Source: Desulfuromonadaceae bacterium (GTDB taxonomy: Bacteria; Desulfobacterota; Desulfuromonadia; Desulfuromonadales; SZUA-401). Taken from it: a stretch of DNA of 64,000 nucleotides. The notes beneath the pieces were generated by a model, which was not told where the DNA came from, did no database searches, and saw only the letters and a program-made list of their open reading frames with translations. Where the stretch lies: the NCBI GenBank assembly GCA_003246035.1, contig QKBP01000009.1, forward strand, positions 1 to 64,000, given 5' to 3'. Each line of letters begins with the position of its first letter. Position 1 is the first letter of the stretch. The translations under genes were made by a program, and so were the position numbers. Shown one piece after another: positions 1 to 13,444 of the stretch.

Positions 1-2
1 AC

Positions 3-101
3 CTGGTCTGGGCCGACCCCAATGCAGGCATGGGTGTCGAGATCCAGCGATTCGTCGCTGGCCGCGAATATTTCGACGACATGTTGAACCGAGTCCATTG
101 A
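3..101 (+). CDS. C-terminal end of a PilZ-like domain protein (partial)
   Basis: Only the last 32 codons are inside the window; the gene enters from the left edge and ends with TGA at 99-101. The tail contains a GMGVEI stretch, which resembles the G-x-G-V-x-F strand of PilZ-type cyclic-di-GMP receptor domains, followed by a short helix. Too little is visible to fix the family. It converges on recG across a 313 bp gap. A role in cyclic-di-GMP sensing is only a guess from this motif. Confidence 0.35.
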   Translation: MVWADPNAGMGVEIQRFVAGREYFDDMLNRVH

Positions 102-414
102 ATTACACAACAATCCGATATTCCAACGTTTTGCACAAAAAAGGGGCTGCGAAATTTGCCCCCAGATCGACGATCTCAAGCCTAGGCAGGGGTTGCCCAG
201 GGGATTTGCGGCGAGGTTTGCTATCGAGACTGCCCTCAGGGGAAGTTTTTGTCTTATGGGAGTTTCTCGTCCACCTTATTGGTTGGGTCTGCAGCGCGTC
301 GCATCCTTACCCCCTTGGCAGAGGGTCTCTACCGGCATCCATGGCACAATGTCGCATAAGATATATTATGTAAACTAAGACAGGCGTCTGGATACGATTA
401 GACTCTCATGGGTC
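102..414. other. Intergenic gap between a plus-strand gene end and recG
   Basis: This convergent 313 bp gap holds no open frame that resembles a protein. It is more A/T-rich around 300-375 and has no strong stem followed by a T-tract for either flanking gene. A TGGCAC element near 346 resembles half of a sigma-54 promoter, but the distance between its GG and GC is one base short. Confidence 0.4.
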
Positions 415-2568
415 TTATGCAATGGTTGCCAACTCAAGTCTCCCCCCCCAGCGGTGCTCGAGGGTCTCGAGAATCGCACGATGCGTCGGAGCTTCGGGGA
501 AGTCCTTCAGGGCAACCATTGCGAAGGCCTCCCGACGTGCTGACTCGAGAACCCTTCCATCCCGCAGCAGGTTGGCCACCCGGAAGTCCGGAAGCCCTGA
601 CTGTCGGGTGCCGAGGAACTCTCCCGGTCCGCGGATCTCGAGGTCGGCCTCGGCGATCCTGAATCCGTCCGTGGTCTCGGCCATGACCTCGAGTCGGCGT
701 TGCCCGTCCTCGCTGCAGCGGAAATCCTTGACCAGGATACAGGTGCTCTCATGGGCACCCCGTCCCACCCTGCCTCGCAGCTGGTGGAGCTGCGAAAGAC
801 CGAATCGCTCCGCGTGCTCGATCATCATGACCGTGGCGTTGGGGACATCGATGCCGACCTCGATGACGGTCGTGGCCACCAGCACGTCGAGCTCCCCCCG
901 GACGAAGGACTGCATGACGTGGTCTTTTTCGTCCGACCTCATGCGTCCGTGGAGCAGCCCGAGTCGCTGTTCGGAGAAAATCTCGTCTCGAAGCTGCTCG
1001 AAGGCCTCGCTGGCGGCCTTGAGATCGCTCTTTTCGCTCTCTTCGACCAGCGGATAGACGATGTAGGCCTGTCGGCCGGCATTGAGCTGTTCTTTAATGA
1101 AGTTGTAGGCTTTGGGCCGCGCATGTTCGGTGACAACCCGGGTGCGGATCGGGGACCTCCCCGGCGGCATCTCGTCGATGACGGACAGCGAGAGGTCGCC
1201 GTAGACCGTCATCGCCAGCGTACGCGGGATCGGGGTCGCAGTCATGACCAGCATATCCGGCGCACTCTCCCCCTTCCCCTTCAGAACACCGCGCTGGCGC
1301 ACCCCGAATCGATGCTGTTCATCGATAATGCCGAGGCCGAGCTGATTGAACTCAACACCCTCCTGAAGGACCGCGTGTGTTCCGACCACGAGATCGACAG
1401 CTCCCGTCCTGATGCGCTCGAAGGCGCCCTTTCGATCCGCGCCGGACAGCGAGCCGATGAGAAGCGTCGCGGATAGGCCCAGCTCTGCCAGCCAGTGCCT
1501 GAAGAAACGATAATGCTGCTCGGCCAGGATCTCGGTCGGTGCAACAACGGCGACCTGGTAATGGTTTTCGATGGCAATCAGGGCCGCCATCAACGCCACG
1601 AGGGTCTTGCCGCTGCCGACGTCTCCCTGGATCAGGCGATTCATCGGCGTCGGCTCCAGCATGTCATGCTTGATTTCGCCCAGCACACGGCGCTGCGCCC
1701 CGGTCAGGGCAAACGGGAGCTTCTCGGCGAGGGGCTTGGTATAGCGATGCTCCAACCGGAAGGCGATGCCGGCCTCGGCCTCCCACCCCTTGCGGCGCAG
1801 GGCCATACCGAGCTCCAGGAAGAAGAACTCGTCAAAAACCAGCGCCTGGCGTGCCGGATTGCTCGTTTTTTCAAGGGACTCGATCGAGGCCTGGTTGTCG
1901 GGGAGGTGTATGTGACGGGCTGCTTCGGCAAGGGACATCAGGTTGTGGCGTGCAAGGATCGATTCGGGAATCGGCGATTGGAGATACGCACTGTACGTCC
2001 GCGCGACCTCGGTGAAGATCTTGCGGGCGGTTTTCTGGTGCAGTCCCTCCGTCAAGGGATAAACAGGAAGAATGCGTCCGAATTCGAGCGGGTCACGTGA
2101 AAGAGCCTGCTCGGCCGTTTCGCCGTCGGCGAGAAACTCGACATCCGGATGATGAACCTCACGCAACGCCCCGAAGCGCTTGATATCACCCGTAACGACG
2201 ACCCGGCGCCCCGGTTTGAAGCGAGAGGTCATCCACGACGCCTTGTAGTGAAACCACTTGAGGAGGATCTGGCCGCTGCCGTCCGAAACCACGGCCTCAT
2301 AAATCCGGCGCCTGGTCTTACGGGTTTGAGCCGGCCCGGCCGCAAGGAGTTCACCGCTGAAAACCTCGCGGCGTCCGTCCTGAAGCTGGGCGATACGCTT
2401 CAGTTGCCGGCGGTCTTCGTAGCGGATCGGGAGGGTGTAGAGAGCGTCTTCGACGGTATGCAGCCCCATGCGTGCGAGCTTTTCAGCCACGCGGGGACCG
2501 ACCCCCTTGATCGCGCTTAATGGGGTCTGGAGAGGATTGTTCGCGGGTGCGTCAGGGCCAGGGGGCAT
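415..2568 (-). CDS. recG: ATP-dependent DNA helicase RecG
   Basis: RecG is a cytoplasmic monomeric helicase that reverses stalled replication forks and branch-migrates Holliday junctions. The 717-residue product has the usual length. An N-terminal wedge (OB-fold) domain is followed by superfamily 2 helicase motifs: GDVGSGKT (Walker A), a DEQHRFG box (motif II), MTATPIPRT (motif III) and QLRGRVGR (motif VI). The ATG follows a GGGGAG ribosome site. It is the last gene of a minus-strand run greA-DUF1858-recG that may be partly fed from the pyrimidine operon upstream. Nothing odd is visible. Confidence 0.97.
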   Translation of the reverse strand: MPPGPDAPANNPLQTPLSAIKGVGPRVAEKLARMGLHTVEDALYTLPIRYEDRRQLKRIAQLQDGRREVFSGELLAAGPAQTRKTRRRIYEAVVSDGSGQILLKWFHYKASWMTSRFKPGRRVVVTGDIKRFGALREVHHPDVEFLADGETAEQALSRDPLEFGRILPVYPLTEGLHQKTARKIFTEVARTYSAYLQSPIPESILARHNLMSLAEAARHIHLPDNQASIESLEKTSNPARQALVFDEFFFLELGMALRRKGWEAEAGIAFRLEHRYTKPLAEKLPFALTGAQRRVLGEIKHDMLEPTPMNRLIQGDVGSGKTLVALMAALIAIENHYQVAVVAPTEILAEQHYRFFRHWLAELGLSATLLIGSLSGADRKGAFERIRTGAVDLVVGTHAVLQEGVEFNQLGLGIIDEQHRFGVRQRGVLKGKGESAPDMLVMTATPIPRTLAMTVYGDLSLSVIDEMPPGRSPIRTRVVTEHARPKAYNFIKEQLNAGRQAYIVYPLVEESEKSDLKAASEAFEQLRDEIFSEQRLGLLHGRMRSDEKDHVMQSFVRGELDVLVATTVIEVGIDVPNATVMMIEHAERFGLSQLHQLRGRVGRGAHESTCILVKDFRCSEDGQRRLEVMAETTDGFRIAEADLEIRGPGEFLGTRQSGLPDFRVANLLRDGRVLESARREAFAMVALKDFPEAPTHRAILETLEHRWGGRLELATIA

Positions 2569-2581
2569 CTCCCCTCCCCGT

Positions 2582-2785
2582 CTAGTTCTTGAGGGCTTTG
2601 TTGATTTCGCTGATCAGTTCTTCGGCATCGAGTCCGTGGGCTTGGGCGCCCTTGATGATCGTTTCATTACGCGCCCCACCGCAGCCGATACAGGCGAGGT
2701 TGTAGCGCTTCAGGACGTCAACGGCCTTAGGGCCCAATTCGATCACCTGCTGGAAGGTGGTGCTTCCCGTTACCTTGGGGCTCAT
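2582..2785 (-). CDS. DUF1858 domain protein, CIGCGG type
   Basis: A 67-residue protein that is essentially one DUF1858 domain. These domains occur alone or fused to hybrid-cluster and other redox proteins; their biochemical role is not established. The sequence carries two cysteines in a CIGCGG motif at about residues 32-37, placed in the loop after the first helices as in the family, and ends in a lysine-rich helix. It sits 13 bp upstream of recG and 24 bp downstream of greA on the same strand, so it is probably cotranscribed. A second, different DUF1858 gene lies at 20258-20452. Confidence 0.85.
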   Translation of the reverse strand: MSPKVTGSTTFQQVIELGPKAVDVLKRYNLACIGCGGARNETIIKGAQAHGLDAEELISEINKALKN

Positions 2786-2809
2786 GTGCGCATCCCTCAG
2801 CTTCCGTGG

Positions 2810-3286
2810 TTATTCGTACTTGATGTTGATGACTTCGTAGATCTTCAGCCCGGAAGGGACCTTGATCCGCACCTCGTCGTCGAGCCGGTGGCCGATCAGG
2901 GCCTTGCCAACCGGTGACGTCACCGAGATCTTCCCGTCCTTGATGTCGGCCTCGTCCTCGCCGACGATCTGGTAGGTTACCTCGTTGCCGCTGTCGACGT
3001 CGAACAGGGTTACCTTGGCACCGAAAACCACCTTGTCGGTATCGAGTTCAGCGGGGTTGATAACCTGAGCACGGGCGATCTTGTCGTTGAGTTCGCGGAT
3101 TCGCCCTTCAATAAACCCCTGTCGATCCTTGGCGGCATCGTATTCGGCATTTTCGGAAAGGTCTCCGTGGCCGCGTGCCTCTTCAATATCCTTGACGACC
3201 TTCGGGCGCTCCACCCTGGTGAGGTGTTTGAGTTCTTCCTGGAGACGCTGGTAGCCCTCCTGGGTCATGGGGACAGAATTGGACAT
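2810..3286 (-). CDS. greA: Transcription elongation factor GreA
   Basis: GreA enters the secondary channel of backtracked RNA polymerase and stimulates cleavage of the extruded RNA 3' end. The 158-residue product has the standard layout: an N-terminal coiled-coil hairpin with the acidic tip (GDLSENAEYDAAK, about residues 41-53) and a C-terminal FKBP-like globular domain (about 80-158) ending in the usual IKVPSG..YEVI strand. The start ATG has only a distant GAGG as ribosome site. It follows carB after a gap containing a strong hairpin. Confidence 0.96.
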   Translation of the reverse strand: MSNSVPMTQEGYQRLQEELKHLTRVERPKVVKDIEEARGHGDLSENAEYDAAKDRQGFIEGRIRELNDKIARAQVINPAELDTDKVVFGAKVTLFDVDSGNEVTYQIVGEDEADIKDGKISVTSPVGKALIGHRLDDEVRIKVPSGLKIYEVINIKYE

Positions 3287-3319
3287 AAAACGATTAACCT
3301 CTGCGCCTTACAAAGTTAA

Positions 3320-3339
3320 CGGGCGGGATAACCCGCCCG
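3320..3339 (-). terminator. Hairpin between carB and greA
   Basis: An 8 bp perfect GC stem (CGGGCGGG with its complement) closes on a four-base loop in the 88 bp carB-greA gap. No T-run follows it on the minus strand, so it is not a typical rho-independent terminator. It may protect the 3' end of the pyrimidine operon message or act with Rho. Confidence 0.5.
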
Positions 3340-3374
3340 AATGAAGTTTTTTGTGCAGTTTTCCGACAAAATTC

Positions 3375-6626
<3,252 letters not shown>

Positions 6627-6654
6627 GTCGGGTCCTTCTGTCGGCTATGAATGC

Positions 6655-7782
6655 TCAGGCCTTGCGGCGGTGGTTGTCCATCAGTGCGGTGAAGCGCTCG
6701 AAGAGGTAGCGTGCGTCGTGCGGTCCCGGAGAGGCTTCGGGGTGATACTGGACCGAGAACGCGGGAACCTTGCTGTGCTCGAGCCCCTCGACGGTGTTGT
6801 CGTTGAGGTTGATGTGGGTCAGCACGACCTCCTCCGGCAGCGAGTCGGCGGCCACGGCGAAACCGTGGTTCTGCGAGGTGATCTCGACCTGGCGGCCGTC
6901 CTCGCGTCGCACCGGCTGGTTGCCGCCGCGGTGGCCGAACTTGAGCTTGTAGGTTTTGCCGCCCAGGGCCAGGGACAGCAGCTGGTGGCCGAGACAGATG
7001 CCGAACAGCGGGACCTTGCCGAGCAGCTCGCGGATGGTCTGCTGCGCGTACTCGATCGGCTCGGGGTCGCCGGGGCCGTTGCTCAGGAAAACCCCGTCGG
7101 GGTTGAGCGCCAGGACCTCGCTGGCCGGGGTCGTGGCCGGGACGACCGTGACGTCACAGCCGCGGGCGACCAGGTTGCGCAGAATGTTACGTTTGATGCC
7201 GAAGTCGTAGGCAACCACCTTGTAGCGTGCAATGCCTTCAGGCTTGGCGTAACCGGATTCGATGTCCCAGGCGCCCTCTTCCCAATGGTAGGGAGCGTCA
7301 CAGCTCACCGTCTTGACCAGGTCCTGACCAACGATCGAGGGGGCCTTGCGCGCCTTTTCGACCAGGCTCTGGGGATCAAGGTCCTCGGTGGAGATGATCC
7401 CGGTCTGGGCCCCCTTGTCGCGGATGTGCCGCACCAGGGCGCGGGTGTCGATCCCCTGGATGCCGACGATATTGTGCTCACGCAGGTATTCACCGAGGGG
7501 GATCTCGCAGCGCCAGTTGCTGGGGATATTACTCGCCTCCTTGACCACGAAGCCTCGCAGGTGCGGACGCGCCGACTCGACATCCTCAAGGTTGATGCCG
7601 TAATTGCCGATCTGCGGATAGGTCATGGTGACAATTTCGCCCGCGTAGGACGGATCGGTCAGAATCTCCTGGTAGCCCGTCATGCTCGTGTTGAACACCA
7701 CCTCGCCGGTGACTTCCCCGGTGGCGCCGAGCGCCCTGCCTGTAAAGACACGGCCGTCAGCCAGTGCCAGTATCGCTTTCAT
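6655..7782 (-). CDS. carA: Carbamoyl-phosphate synthase small subunit
   Basis: CarA is the glutamine amidotransferase subunit that hydrolyses glutamine and passes ammonia to CarB. The N-terminal CPSase small domain (about 1-150) is followed by a class I GATase with the nucleophile loop GICLGHQLL and the catalytic HPEASPGP near the end. I chose ATG at 7782 (375 residues, [10 protein letters not shown]), which matches the family's usual N-terminus; an in-frame TTG four codons upstream is less likely because it crowds the AGGAG site. Part of pyrR-pyrB-pyrC-carA-carB. Confidence 0.97.
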   Translation of the reverse strand: MKAILALADGRVFTGRALGATGEVTGEVVFNTSMTGYQEILTDPSYAGEIVTMTYPQIGNYGINLEDVESARPHLRGFVVKEASNIPSNWRCEIPLGEYLREHNIVGIQGIDTRALVRHIRDKGAQTGIISTEDLDPQSLVEKARKAPSIVGQDLVKTVSCDAPYHWEEGAWDIESGYAKPEGIARYKVVAYDFGIKRNILRNLVARGCDVTVVPATTPASEVLALNPDGVFLSNGPGDPEPIEYAQQTIRELLGKVPLFGICLGHQLLSLALGGKTYKLKFGHRGGNQPVRREDGRQVEITSQNHGFAVAADSLPEEVVLTHINLNDNTVEGLEHSKVPAFSVQYHPEASPGPHDARYLFERFTALMDNHRRKA

Positions 7783-7833
7783 ATCGCTCACCAACTCCTA
7801 GAAATTGCTTTAAGTTAAACCCTAAACAATATG

Positions 7834-9105
7834 TTATCGTTGAAAAATTATCTTACCGGATACGATAGTGTGGGTTGCCGCACCTTTCATGGCCCAGCCG
7901 TCAAACGGGGTGTTCTTGCTCTTGCTGCGCAGCTTGTCGCGTTCGACCGTCCAGGCAAGCTCGGGATCGATCAGGGTGATATCAGCCCTGCTTCCGGCCG
8001 AAAGGGTCCCACGATCGAGACCGAGGCAGGTAGCCGGGCCGCTGGTCAGGCGGGCAATCGCGCTCCCGAGGGAGAGAACCTTTTCATCGACCAGCCTGAG
8101 GGTCAACGGCAGGGCCGTCTCGAGCCCGACAATCCCGTTCATCGCCAGGTTGAACTCGACGTTCTTCTCGTCGAGGTGGTGCGGGGCGTGGTCGGTGGCG
8201 ATAGCGTCGAGGGTTCCATCGGCCAGGCCCTGTCGCACGGCGGCGACATCTTCGGCGGTGCGCAGTGGCGGGTTCATCTTGGCGTCGGTGTTGTAGCCCC
8301 GCACGGCTTCCTCGGTGAGTGTGAAGTGATGCGGGGTCGCCTCGGCGGTTACCCTGACGCCGCGTGCCTTGGCAGCGCGAACGATCTCCACCGACCCCTT
8401 GGTCGAGACGTGCGCGACGTGGAGCCGACTGCCGGTGAACTCGGCGAGCATCACGTCGCGGGCGGTCGCCGCATCCTCGGCAACCCAGGGGATCCCCTTG
8501 AGACCGAGCTCTGCGGAGACATAGCCGTCGTTCATGACCCCCTCCCCGACCAGCGAGAGGTCTTCGGCGTGGGAGATGATCACCGCACCGAACGGGCGAG
8601 CATATTCGAGGGCCCGGCGCATCAGCTCACCACTGGTGACGGGACGACCGTCATCAGAAAAACCGACGCAGCCGGCATCCTGCATGTCGCCGATCTCGGC
8701 GAGCGCCTCCCCCTTGAGTCCCTGGGTGATGGAGCCGACCGGAAAAACGTTGCAGGAGGCGACTTTGGCAGCCTTATCGACAATATACCGGGTGATGGCG
8801 TGGTTGTCGTTAACCGGCTTGGTGTTCGGCATGCAGGCGATCGAGGTGAACCCACCGGCCACCGCCGCCAGGGTCCCCGTGGCGATGTCCTCCTTGTACT
8901 CGAGGCCCGGATCGCGCAGGTGGACATGAATGTCGATCAGTCCGGGCGTTACCAGCTTCCCCCGGGCGTCGATCTCCGTGGCGCCGTCCGCCTTGAGGGA
9001 TTTGCCGACCTTGTCGATCGTGTCGTCGACGACCAGGATGTCCAGGGTCTCGTCTATGCCGTTGGCCGGATCGATGACGCGGCCACCCTTGATCAGAAGT
9101 TTCAT
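7834..9105 (-). CDS. pyrC: Dihydroorotase
   Basis: PyrC cyclises N-carbamoyl-aspartate to dihydroorotate, step three of pyrimidine synthesis. The 423-residue amidohydrolase has the metal-binding [10 protein letters not shown] motif near residue 58, the following EDI..GT stretch whose lysine or equivalent bridges the metals, later histidines (SHAED, HVSTKG) and the ATDHAPH motif. The length and motifs place it in the class I (long) dihydroorotases that often associate with PyrB. A GAGGAG site precedes the ATG. It lies 40 bp after pyrB. Confidence 0.97.
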   Translation of the reverse strand: MKLLIKGGRVIDPANGIDETLDILVVDDTIDKVGKSLKADGATEIDARGKLVTPGLIDIHVHLRDPGLEYKEDIATGTLAAVAGGFTSIACMPNTKPVNDNHAITRYIVDKAAKVASCNVFPVGSITQGLKGEALAEIGDMQDAGCVGFSDDGRPVTSGELMRRALEYARPFGAVIISHAEDLSLVGEGVMNDGYVSAELGLKGIPWVAEDAATARDVMLAEFTGSRLHVAHVSTKGSVEIVRAAKARGVRVTAEATPHHFTLTEEAVRGYNTDAKMNPPLRTAEDVAAVRQGLADGTLDAIATDHAPHHLDEKNVEFNLAMNGIVGLETALPLTLRLVDEKVLSLGSAIARLTSGPATCLGLDRGTLSAGSRADITLIDPELAWTVERDKLRSKSKNTPFDGWAMKGAATHTIVSGKIIFQR

Positions 9106-9145
9106 CGTCTACTCCTCGCAAACGTTACTTGGTTGAAGGGTTCCC

Positions 9146-10078
9146 CTACTCTTCTCCCCGCTCGACGCCGGAGACCAGGTACTGGAGGGCCATACGGACC
9201 GCCACGCCGTTTTCGACCTGATCGAGGATGACGTTCTGCGGACCGTCCGCCACGTAGCTCGAGAGCTCGACGCCTCGGTTGATCGGACCGGGATGCATGA
9301 CGATCGCGTCCTCCTTGGCGAGCTTGAGCTTCTCGGGGTTGAGGCCGTAGAAGCGTGCATATTCACGCAGCGAGGGGAGCAGGGTCTTGCCCATGCGCTC
9401 GAGCTGGATACGCAGCATCATCACGACGTCGGCGCCCTTGATGGCATCCTCCAGGCGAGTATGCAGTTCGGCGCCGAGTTTCTCGAATTCACGCGGCACC
9501 ATGGTCCCCGGACCGGCGAGACGGACATTGATCCCGAGCTTGCTCATGGCGTGGAGGTTGGAGCGGGCCACACGGCTGTGGGAGATGTCTCCGACGATCG
9601 CAACGTTGAGCCCCTCGAACGTCTTCTTGTGGTCGCGGATCGTCAGCAGGTCGAGCAGTGCCTGGCTCGGGTGTTCATGAGCGCCGTCGCCGGCGTTGAT
9701 GATCGAGCAGCCGACGCGCTCGGCGAGATAATGCGGAGCGCCAGAGTGGCCGTGGCGAATGATGATGATGTCGGGGTGCATCGCCTCGATGTTCTTGGCC
9801 GTGTCCTCGAGCGTCTCCCCCTTGACCACCGACGAGGTCGACCCCGAGATGTTGACCGTGTCGGCCGAGAGGCGCTTGCCGGCGATTTCGAAGGAGAGCC
9901 GGGTCCGGGTGCTGGCCTCGAAGAAGGCGTTGATCACCGTCTTGCCGCGCAGGGTCGGAACTTTCTTGATATCCCGCTGGTTGATCTCGCGAAAGCTCTC
10001 CGCGGTGTCGAGGATCGTGACGATGTCCTCCTTGGAGAGATCGCGAGTGCCGAGAATGTGCTTGTGTGGAAACGTCAT
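9146..10078 (-). CDS. pyrB: Aspartate carbamoyltransferase catalytic subunit
   Basis: PyrB joins carbamoyl phosphate to aspartate, the committed step of pyrimidine synthesis. The ATG at 10078 gives 310 residues ([10 protein letters not shown]), the usual length; the open frame continues upstream into the pyrR region without a homologous N-terminus. Signature features are [11 protein letters not shown] (carbamoyl-phosphate loop, about residues 50-60), HPSQALLDL in the middle and the MHPGPINRG loop near the end. No regulatory PyrI gene is seen, which fits control at the RNA level by PyrR. Confidence 0.97.
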   Translation of the reverse strand: MTFPHKHILGTRDLSKEDIVTILDTAESFREINQRDIKKVPTLRGKTVINAFFEASTRTRLSFEIAGKRLSADTVNISGSTSSVVKGETLEDTAKNIEAMHPDIIIIRHGHSGAPHYLAERVGCSIINAGDGAHEHPSQALLDLLTIRDHKKTFEGLNVAIVGDISHSRVARSNLHAMSKLGINVRLAGPGTMVPREFEKLGAELHTRLEDAIKGADVVMMLRIQLERMGKTLLPSLREYARFYGLNPEKLKLAKEDAIVMHPGPINRGVELSSYVADGPQNVILDQVENGVAVRMALQYLVSGVERGEE

Positions 10079-10094
10079 GGCGGCTCCTCCGGGC

Positions 10095-10634
10095 TCAGGG
10101 TTTGACCAGTCGTACTTCGAGCGGGTGGTGGTCTTTTTCGTCGAGCAAAACCTCGATCTGCTCCTCGCGGGCGGTCGGGACGTTGCGCCCCACATAGTCG
10201 GGGCGGATCGGCAGCTCGCGGTGACCGCGGTCGATCAGGACGGCGAGCTGGATGTTCTTCGGGCGACCGAAGTCCATCAGGGCGTCCATGGCCGCGCGGA
10301 TGGTCCGGCCGGTAAAGAGGACGTCATCGACGAGGACGACCCGCTTGCCGTCGAGGTCGAAGGGGATCTCGGTTCGGCCGACCTCGACCGTGCCGCGCGA
10401 GGCGAGATCGTCACGGTACATGGCGATGTCGACGGCCCCCTTGGGAGGCTCCTCCCCTTCGATCTGGGCGATCCGGGCGGCCAGGTGACGGGCGATATGG
10501 TCTCCGCCGCTGCGGATGCCGACCATGACCAACTGGTCGACCCCCTTGTTGTGCTCGAGGATCTCGTGCGCGATCCGGGTCAGGGCCCGGTTGACGCCCG
10601 CATTGTCGAGAATGATCGTTGCCCCGTGTGCCAT
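10095..10634 (-). CDS. pyrR: PyrR bifunctional regulator / uracil phosphoribosyltransferase
   Basis: PyrR binds pyr leader RNA when UMP or UTP is high and favours termination; many members also have uracil phosphoribosyltransferase activity. The 179-residue product has the type I PRTase fold with the PRPP loop [12 protein letters not shown] at about residues 97-108. The ATG at 10634 follows a strong AGGGGAGG site. It is the first gene of pyrR-pyrB-pyrC-carA-carB, and the leader directly upstream contains a matching PyrR-binding loop and terminator, which supports an RNA-binding role here. Confidence 0.95.
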   Translation of the reverse strand: MAHGATIILDNAGVNRALTRIAHEILEHNKGVDQLVMVGIRSGGDHIARHLAARIAQIEGEEPPKGAVDIAMYRDDLASRGTVEVGRTEIPFDLDGKRVVLVDDVLFTGRTIRAAMDALMDFGRPKNIQLAVLIDRGHRELPIRPDYVGRNVPTAREEQIEVLLDEKDHHPLEVRLVKP

Positions 10635-10671
10635 GCGCCTCCCCTTCGTGAAAACGTGTCGCTCAGACAAC

Positions 10672-10708
10672 AAAAAAGTACCCCGCCGGCTGCATGCGAC
10701 GAGGTACT
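10672..10708 (-). terminator. Rho-independent terminator in the pyr leader (attenuator)
   Basis: On the minus strand, 38 bp before pyrR, an imperfect stem (AGTACC with GGTACT at its ends, about 12 pairs) is followed directly by six T. It lies after a promoter and a PyrR-binding-loop consensus and before the first structural gene, the position of an attenuator. The expected effect is early termination when PyrR-UMP holds the upstream loop. Confidence 0.8.
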
Positions 10709-10751
10709 CGAATAGACGTACGTAGACTGTTCGTAGGGTGCATGTTGGCCG

Positions 10752-10786
10752 CCTTTGTTAACCTCTCGGGATTAACTTAAAAGGTG
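10752..10786 (-). promoter_or_regulatory. PyrR-binding loop (anti-antiterminator)
   Basis: The minus strand at 10773-10760 reads AATCCCGAGAGGTT, an exact match to the PyrR recognition consensus ARUCCNGNGAGGYU known from Bacillus pyr leaders. It can form the expected fold: a lower stem (CCTTT with AAAGG), a one-sided TAA bulge, and an upper stem (GTTAA with TTAAC) carrying the conserved loop. It sits between the pyr promoter and the leader terminator. Confidence 0.82.
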
Positions 10787-10804
10787 GAAGTTGCGATTTT
10801 CGGC

Positions 10805-10834
10805 ACTATATCAACCGCGCTTCGCCGCAGTCAA
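10805..10834 (-). promoter_or_regulatory. Promoter of the pyr operon
   Basis: On the minus strand, TTGACT (10834-10829) and TATAGT (10810-10805) are separated by 18 bp, a good sigma-70-type match. The start point would fall near 10798, leaving a leader of about 165 nt that holds the PyrR loop and the terminator. It lies just downstream of the lepB stop codon. Confidence 0.7.
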
Positions 10835-10860
10835 CACCAAACCTTGTGGTCGAACTATTT

Positions 10861-11577
10861 TTACTCGATGGGGCGCCCGATACGCGAAAAACGGGGCCAG
10901 TTCTCATCGGAATTCCACGACCAGTACTTGATGAACGCCAGCCCCTTGATGTTCTCCTTGGGGACGAAGCCCCAGAAGCGGCTGTCGTGGGAACGGTCGC
11001 GGTTGTCGCCCATGACGAAGTAGTATCCATCGGGGACGGTGGTCGGCAGCATGCAGTCACGCACGACCGTGGTGTTGATGATGTTGTCGGTTCGCCAGTC
11101 CCCGATATCCGAGCAGTACGGGCTGACGTGGGAATCCTTGAAGACTTCCTGGGGGATATGAAACGGCTGGTCGTTGACGTAGACCGCTTTGTCGCGAATC
11201 GCGATCTTGTCACCGGGGAGACCGATGACGCGCTTGATGAAATCGCGCTTCTGCCAGAAGGTCAGGCGGTCGTCGATCGAATCGGGCGGGAATTCGAAGA
11301 CGATGACGTCGCCGCGCTGGGGATCGCGGATCGACAGGAAACGTCCGTCGACAAACGGGAGCTTGGTGCCGTAAATGAACTTGTTGACCAGCAGATGATC
11401 GCCGATCAGCAGCGTATCCTCCATGGAGCTCGAAGGGATCTTGAAGGCCTGGACAACGAAGGTGCGCAGCACAAGGGCAATGAGCAGGGCCACCACGATC
11501 GCTTCCAACCATTCGCGGACAAAGCCTTTCTTGGGCTTGACGGGATCGAGCGGATTCTTCTTGCGTCCAAATAGCAT
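10861..11577 (-). CDS. lepB: Signal peptidase I
   Basis: LepB cleaves signal peptides from secreted proteins at the outer face of the inner membrane. The 238-residue product has one N-terminal transmembrane helix (about 25-45), then the catalytic serine in PSSSMEDTL (Ser51) and the general-base lysine in FIKRVIGLPGD (Lys115), followed by the GDNRD..DSR box E. I start at the ATG at 11577, with GGGAG upstream; an in-frame TTG two codons earlier is possible. It follows lepA by 18 bp, the classical lepA-lepB order. Confidence 0.97.
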   Translation of the reverse strand: MLFGRKKNPLDPVKPKKGFVREWLEAIVVALLIALVLRTFVVQAFKIPSSSMEDTLLIGDHLLVNKFIYGTKLPFVDGRFLSIRDPQRGDVIVFEFPPDSIDDRLTFWQKRDFIKRVIGLPGDKIAIRDKAVYVNDQPFHIPQEVFKDSHVSPYCSDIGDWRTDNIINTTVVRDCMLPTTVPDGYYFVMGDNRDRSHDSRFWGFVPKENIKGLAFIKYWSWNSDENWPRFSRIGRPIE

Positions 11578-11595
11578 CGGCAATGGCTCCCTTGT

Positions 11596-13404
11596 CTATT
11601 TCTTTTCCTTGACCTTGAGGACGGCCAGAAACGCCTCCTGGGGGAGTTCGACGCTCCCCACCTGCTTCATGCGCTTCTTCCCCTCCTTCTGTTTCTCCAG
11701 CAGTTTGCGCTTGCGGGTGATGTCACCGCCGTAACACTTGGCGGTCACGTCCTTGCGCAGGGCCTTGACGGTCTCGCGGGCCACGACCTTGTTGCCGATG
11801 GCCGCCTGGATAGCGACCTCGTACTGCTGGCGCGGGATGAACTCCTTGAGCTTGGCGGCCAGCTCGCGCCCCCTGAACTGGGCTTTTTCGCGGTGCACGA
11901 TCAGCGACAGGGCATCGACCGGATCCCCGTTGATCAGCACGTTGAGACGCACCAGGTCACTGGGACGGAAGTCGAGGTGCTCGTAATCGAGCGAGGCGTA
12001 GCCGCGGGAGATGGTCTTGAGGCGGTCGTAGAAGTCGAGCACGATCTCGTTGAGCGGCAGCTCGTAGACGACCATCACCCGGTTGGCGGTCAGGTACTTG
12101 ATCTCGCGCTGGACGCCGCGCTTCTCTTCGCACAGCGCGAGGATCCCGCCGACAAACTCGTTCGGGGTGTGGATCGAAGCGAGGATGAACGGCTCCTTGA
12201 TGGTCTCGATGTGCTGCACTTCGGGGAGCTTGTTGGCGCTGTCGACGTCGATGTGTACGCCCTTGGTGGTGGTCACATGGTACACGACCGTCGGCGCGGT
12301 GGTGATCAGGTCGACGCCGAACTCTCGCTCCAGGCGCTCCTGAATGATCTCCATGTGCAGCAGGCCGAGGAAACCGCAGCGGAAACCGAAGCCGAGGGCG
12401 ACGGAATTTTCCGGCTCGAAGGTGAAGGAGCTGTCGTTGAGGCTGAGCTTTTCGAGGGCGTCGCGCAGCGCGTCGTAGTCCCCCGAGTCGATCGGATAGA
12501 GCCCCGAGAAGACCATCGGCTTGACTTCCATGAATCCGGACAGGGGCTTGTCGGCGGGCCTGTGCAGGTGGGTCACGGTGTCGCCGACCTTGGCGTCGTG
12601 GACCACCTTGATGCCGCTGATCAGGAACCCGACCTCCCCGGCCGACAGGCTCTCGACCTCGACGGGGTTCGGAGCAAACACACCGAGCTTAATCCCTTCG
12701 CAGGCCTTGCGGTTGGCCATCAACAGGAGCTTGTCTCCCTTGCGCAGGGTCCCCTGCATGACGCGGACAAGGGTAATGACCCCCTGGTAGGAATCGTACC
12801 AGGAGTCGAAGATCAGGGCCTGCAACGGTGCATCCGGGTCGCCACTGGGCGGTGGCACCTTGAGCACCACCTGTTCGAGGATCTCGTGAATCCCCAGCCC
12901 TTCCTTGGCGCTGGCCGAAACGGCATCGGCGGTATCGAGACCGATGATCTCCTCGATCTCCTCCCTGACCCGATCCGGCTCGGCGCTGGGGAGGTCGATT
13001 TTGTTCAGGACCGGAAGGATTTCGAGATCCTGGTCAAGGGCAAGGTAGACGTTGGCGAGAGTCTGCGCCTCGACTCCCTGGGAGGCGTCGACGACCAGCA
13101 ACGCCCCTTCGCAGGCCTTGAGGGAACGGCTGACCTCGTAGCTGAAGTCGACATGCCCCGGAGTATCGATCAGGTTGAGGATGTAGTCCTTACCGTCGTC
13201 TGCTCGATAGCTGAGGCGGACCGCCTGAGCCTTGATGGTGATGCCGCGCTCCCGCTCGAGATCCATCTTGTCGAGAAACTGGTCCTTCTTCTCGCGCGCG
13301 CTCAGGGTGCCGGTATCTTCGAGCAGTCGGTCGGCCAGGGTCGATTTGCCGTGGTCGATGTGCGCGATAATCGAAAAGTTGCGGATTCGTTCTCTTAGGG
13401 ACAT
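11596..13404 (-). CDS. lepA: Elongation factor 4 (LepA)
   Basis: LepA is a ribosome-binding translational GTPase of the EF-G group, implicated in back-translocation and ribosome biogenesis. The ATG at 13404 gives 602 residues, the family length, and begins [13 protein letters not shown]; the G1 loop is [10 protein letters not shown]3 (DTPGHVDF) and G4 (NKIDLP) are present, as are domain II and the characteristic C-terminal domain ending in [16 protein letters not shown]. It is first in a lepA-lepB operon and has its own promoter. Confidence 0.97.
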   Translation of the reverse strand: MSLRERIRNFSIIAHIDHGKSTLADRLLEDTGTLSAREKKDQFLDKMDLERERGITIKAQAVRLSYRADDGKDYILNLIDTPGHVDFSYEVSRSLKACEGALLVVDASQGVEAQTLANVYLALDQDLEILPVLNKIDLPSAEPDRVREEIEEIIGLDTADAVSASAKEGLGIHEILEQVVLKVPPPSGDPDAPLQALIFDSWYDSYQGVITLVRVMQGTLRKGDKLLLMANRKACEGIKLGVFAPNPVEVESLSAGEVGFLISGIKVVHDAKVGDTVTHLHRPADKPLSGFMEVKPMVFSGLYPIDSGDYDALRDALEKLSLNDSSFTFEPENSVALGFGFRCGFLGLLHMEIIQERLEREFGVDLITTAPTVVYHVTTTKGVHIDVDSANKLPEVQHIETIKEPFILASIHTPNEFVGGILALCEEKRGVQREIKYLTANRVMVVYELPLNEIVLDFYDRLKTISRGYASLDYEHLDFRPSDLVRLNVLINGDPVDALSLIVHREKAQFRGRELAAKLKEFIPRQQYEVAIQAAIGNKVVARETVKALRKDVTAKCYGGDITRKRKLLEKQKEGKKRMKQVGSVELPQEAFLAVLKVKEKK

Positions 13405-13444
13405 GGGCAACAATAACCTCGGGTTCAAGCTCTGAAACCCGACA

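Noticed and set aside
340..362. Sigma-54-like promoter TGGCAC...CGCA
   Set aside because: The distance between GG and GC is nine bases, one short of the required ten, and no gene starts downstream on that strand.
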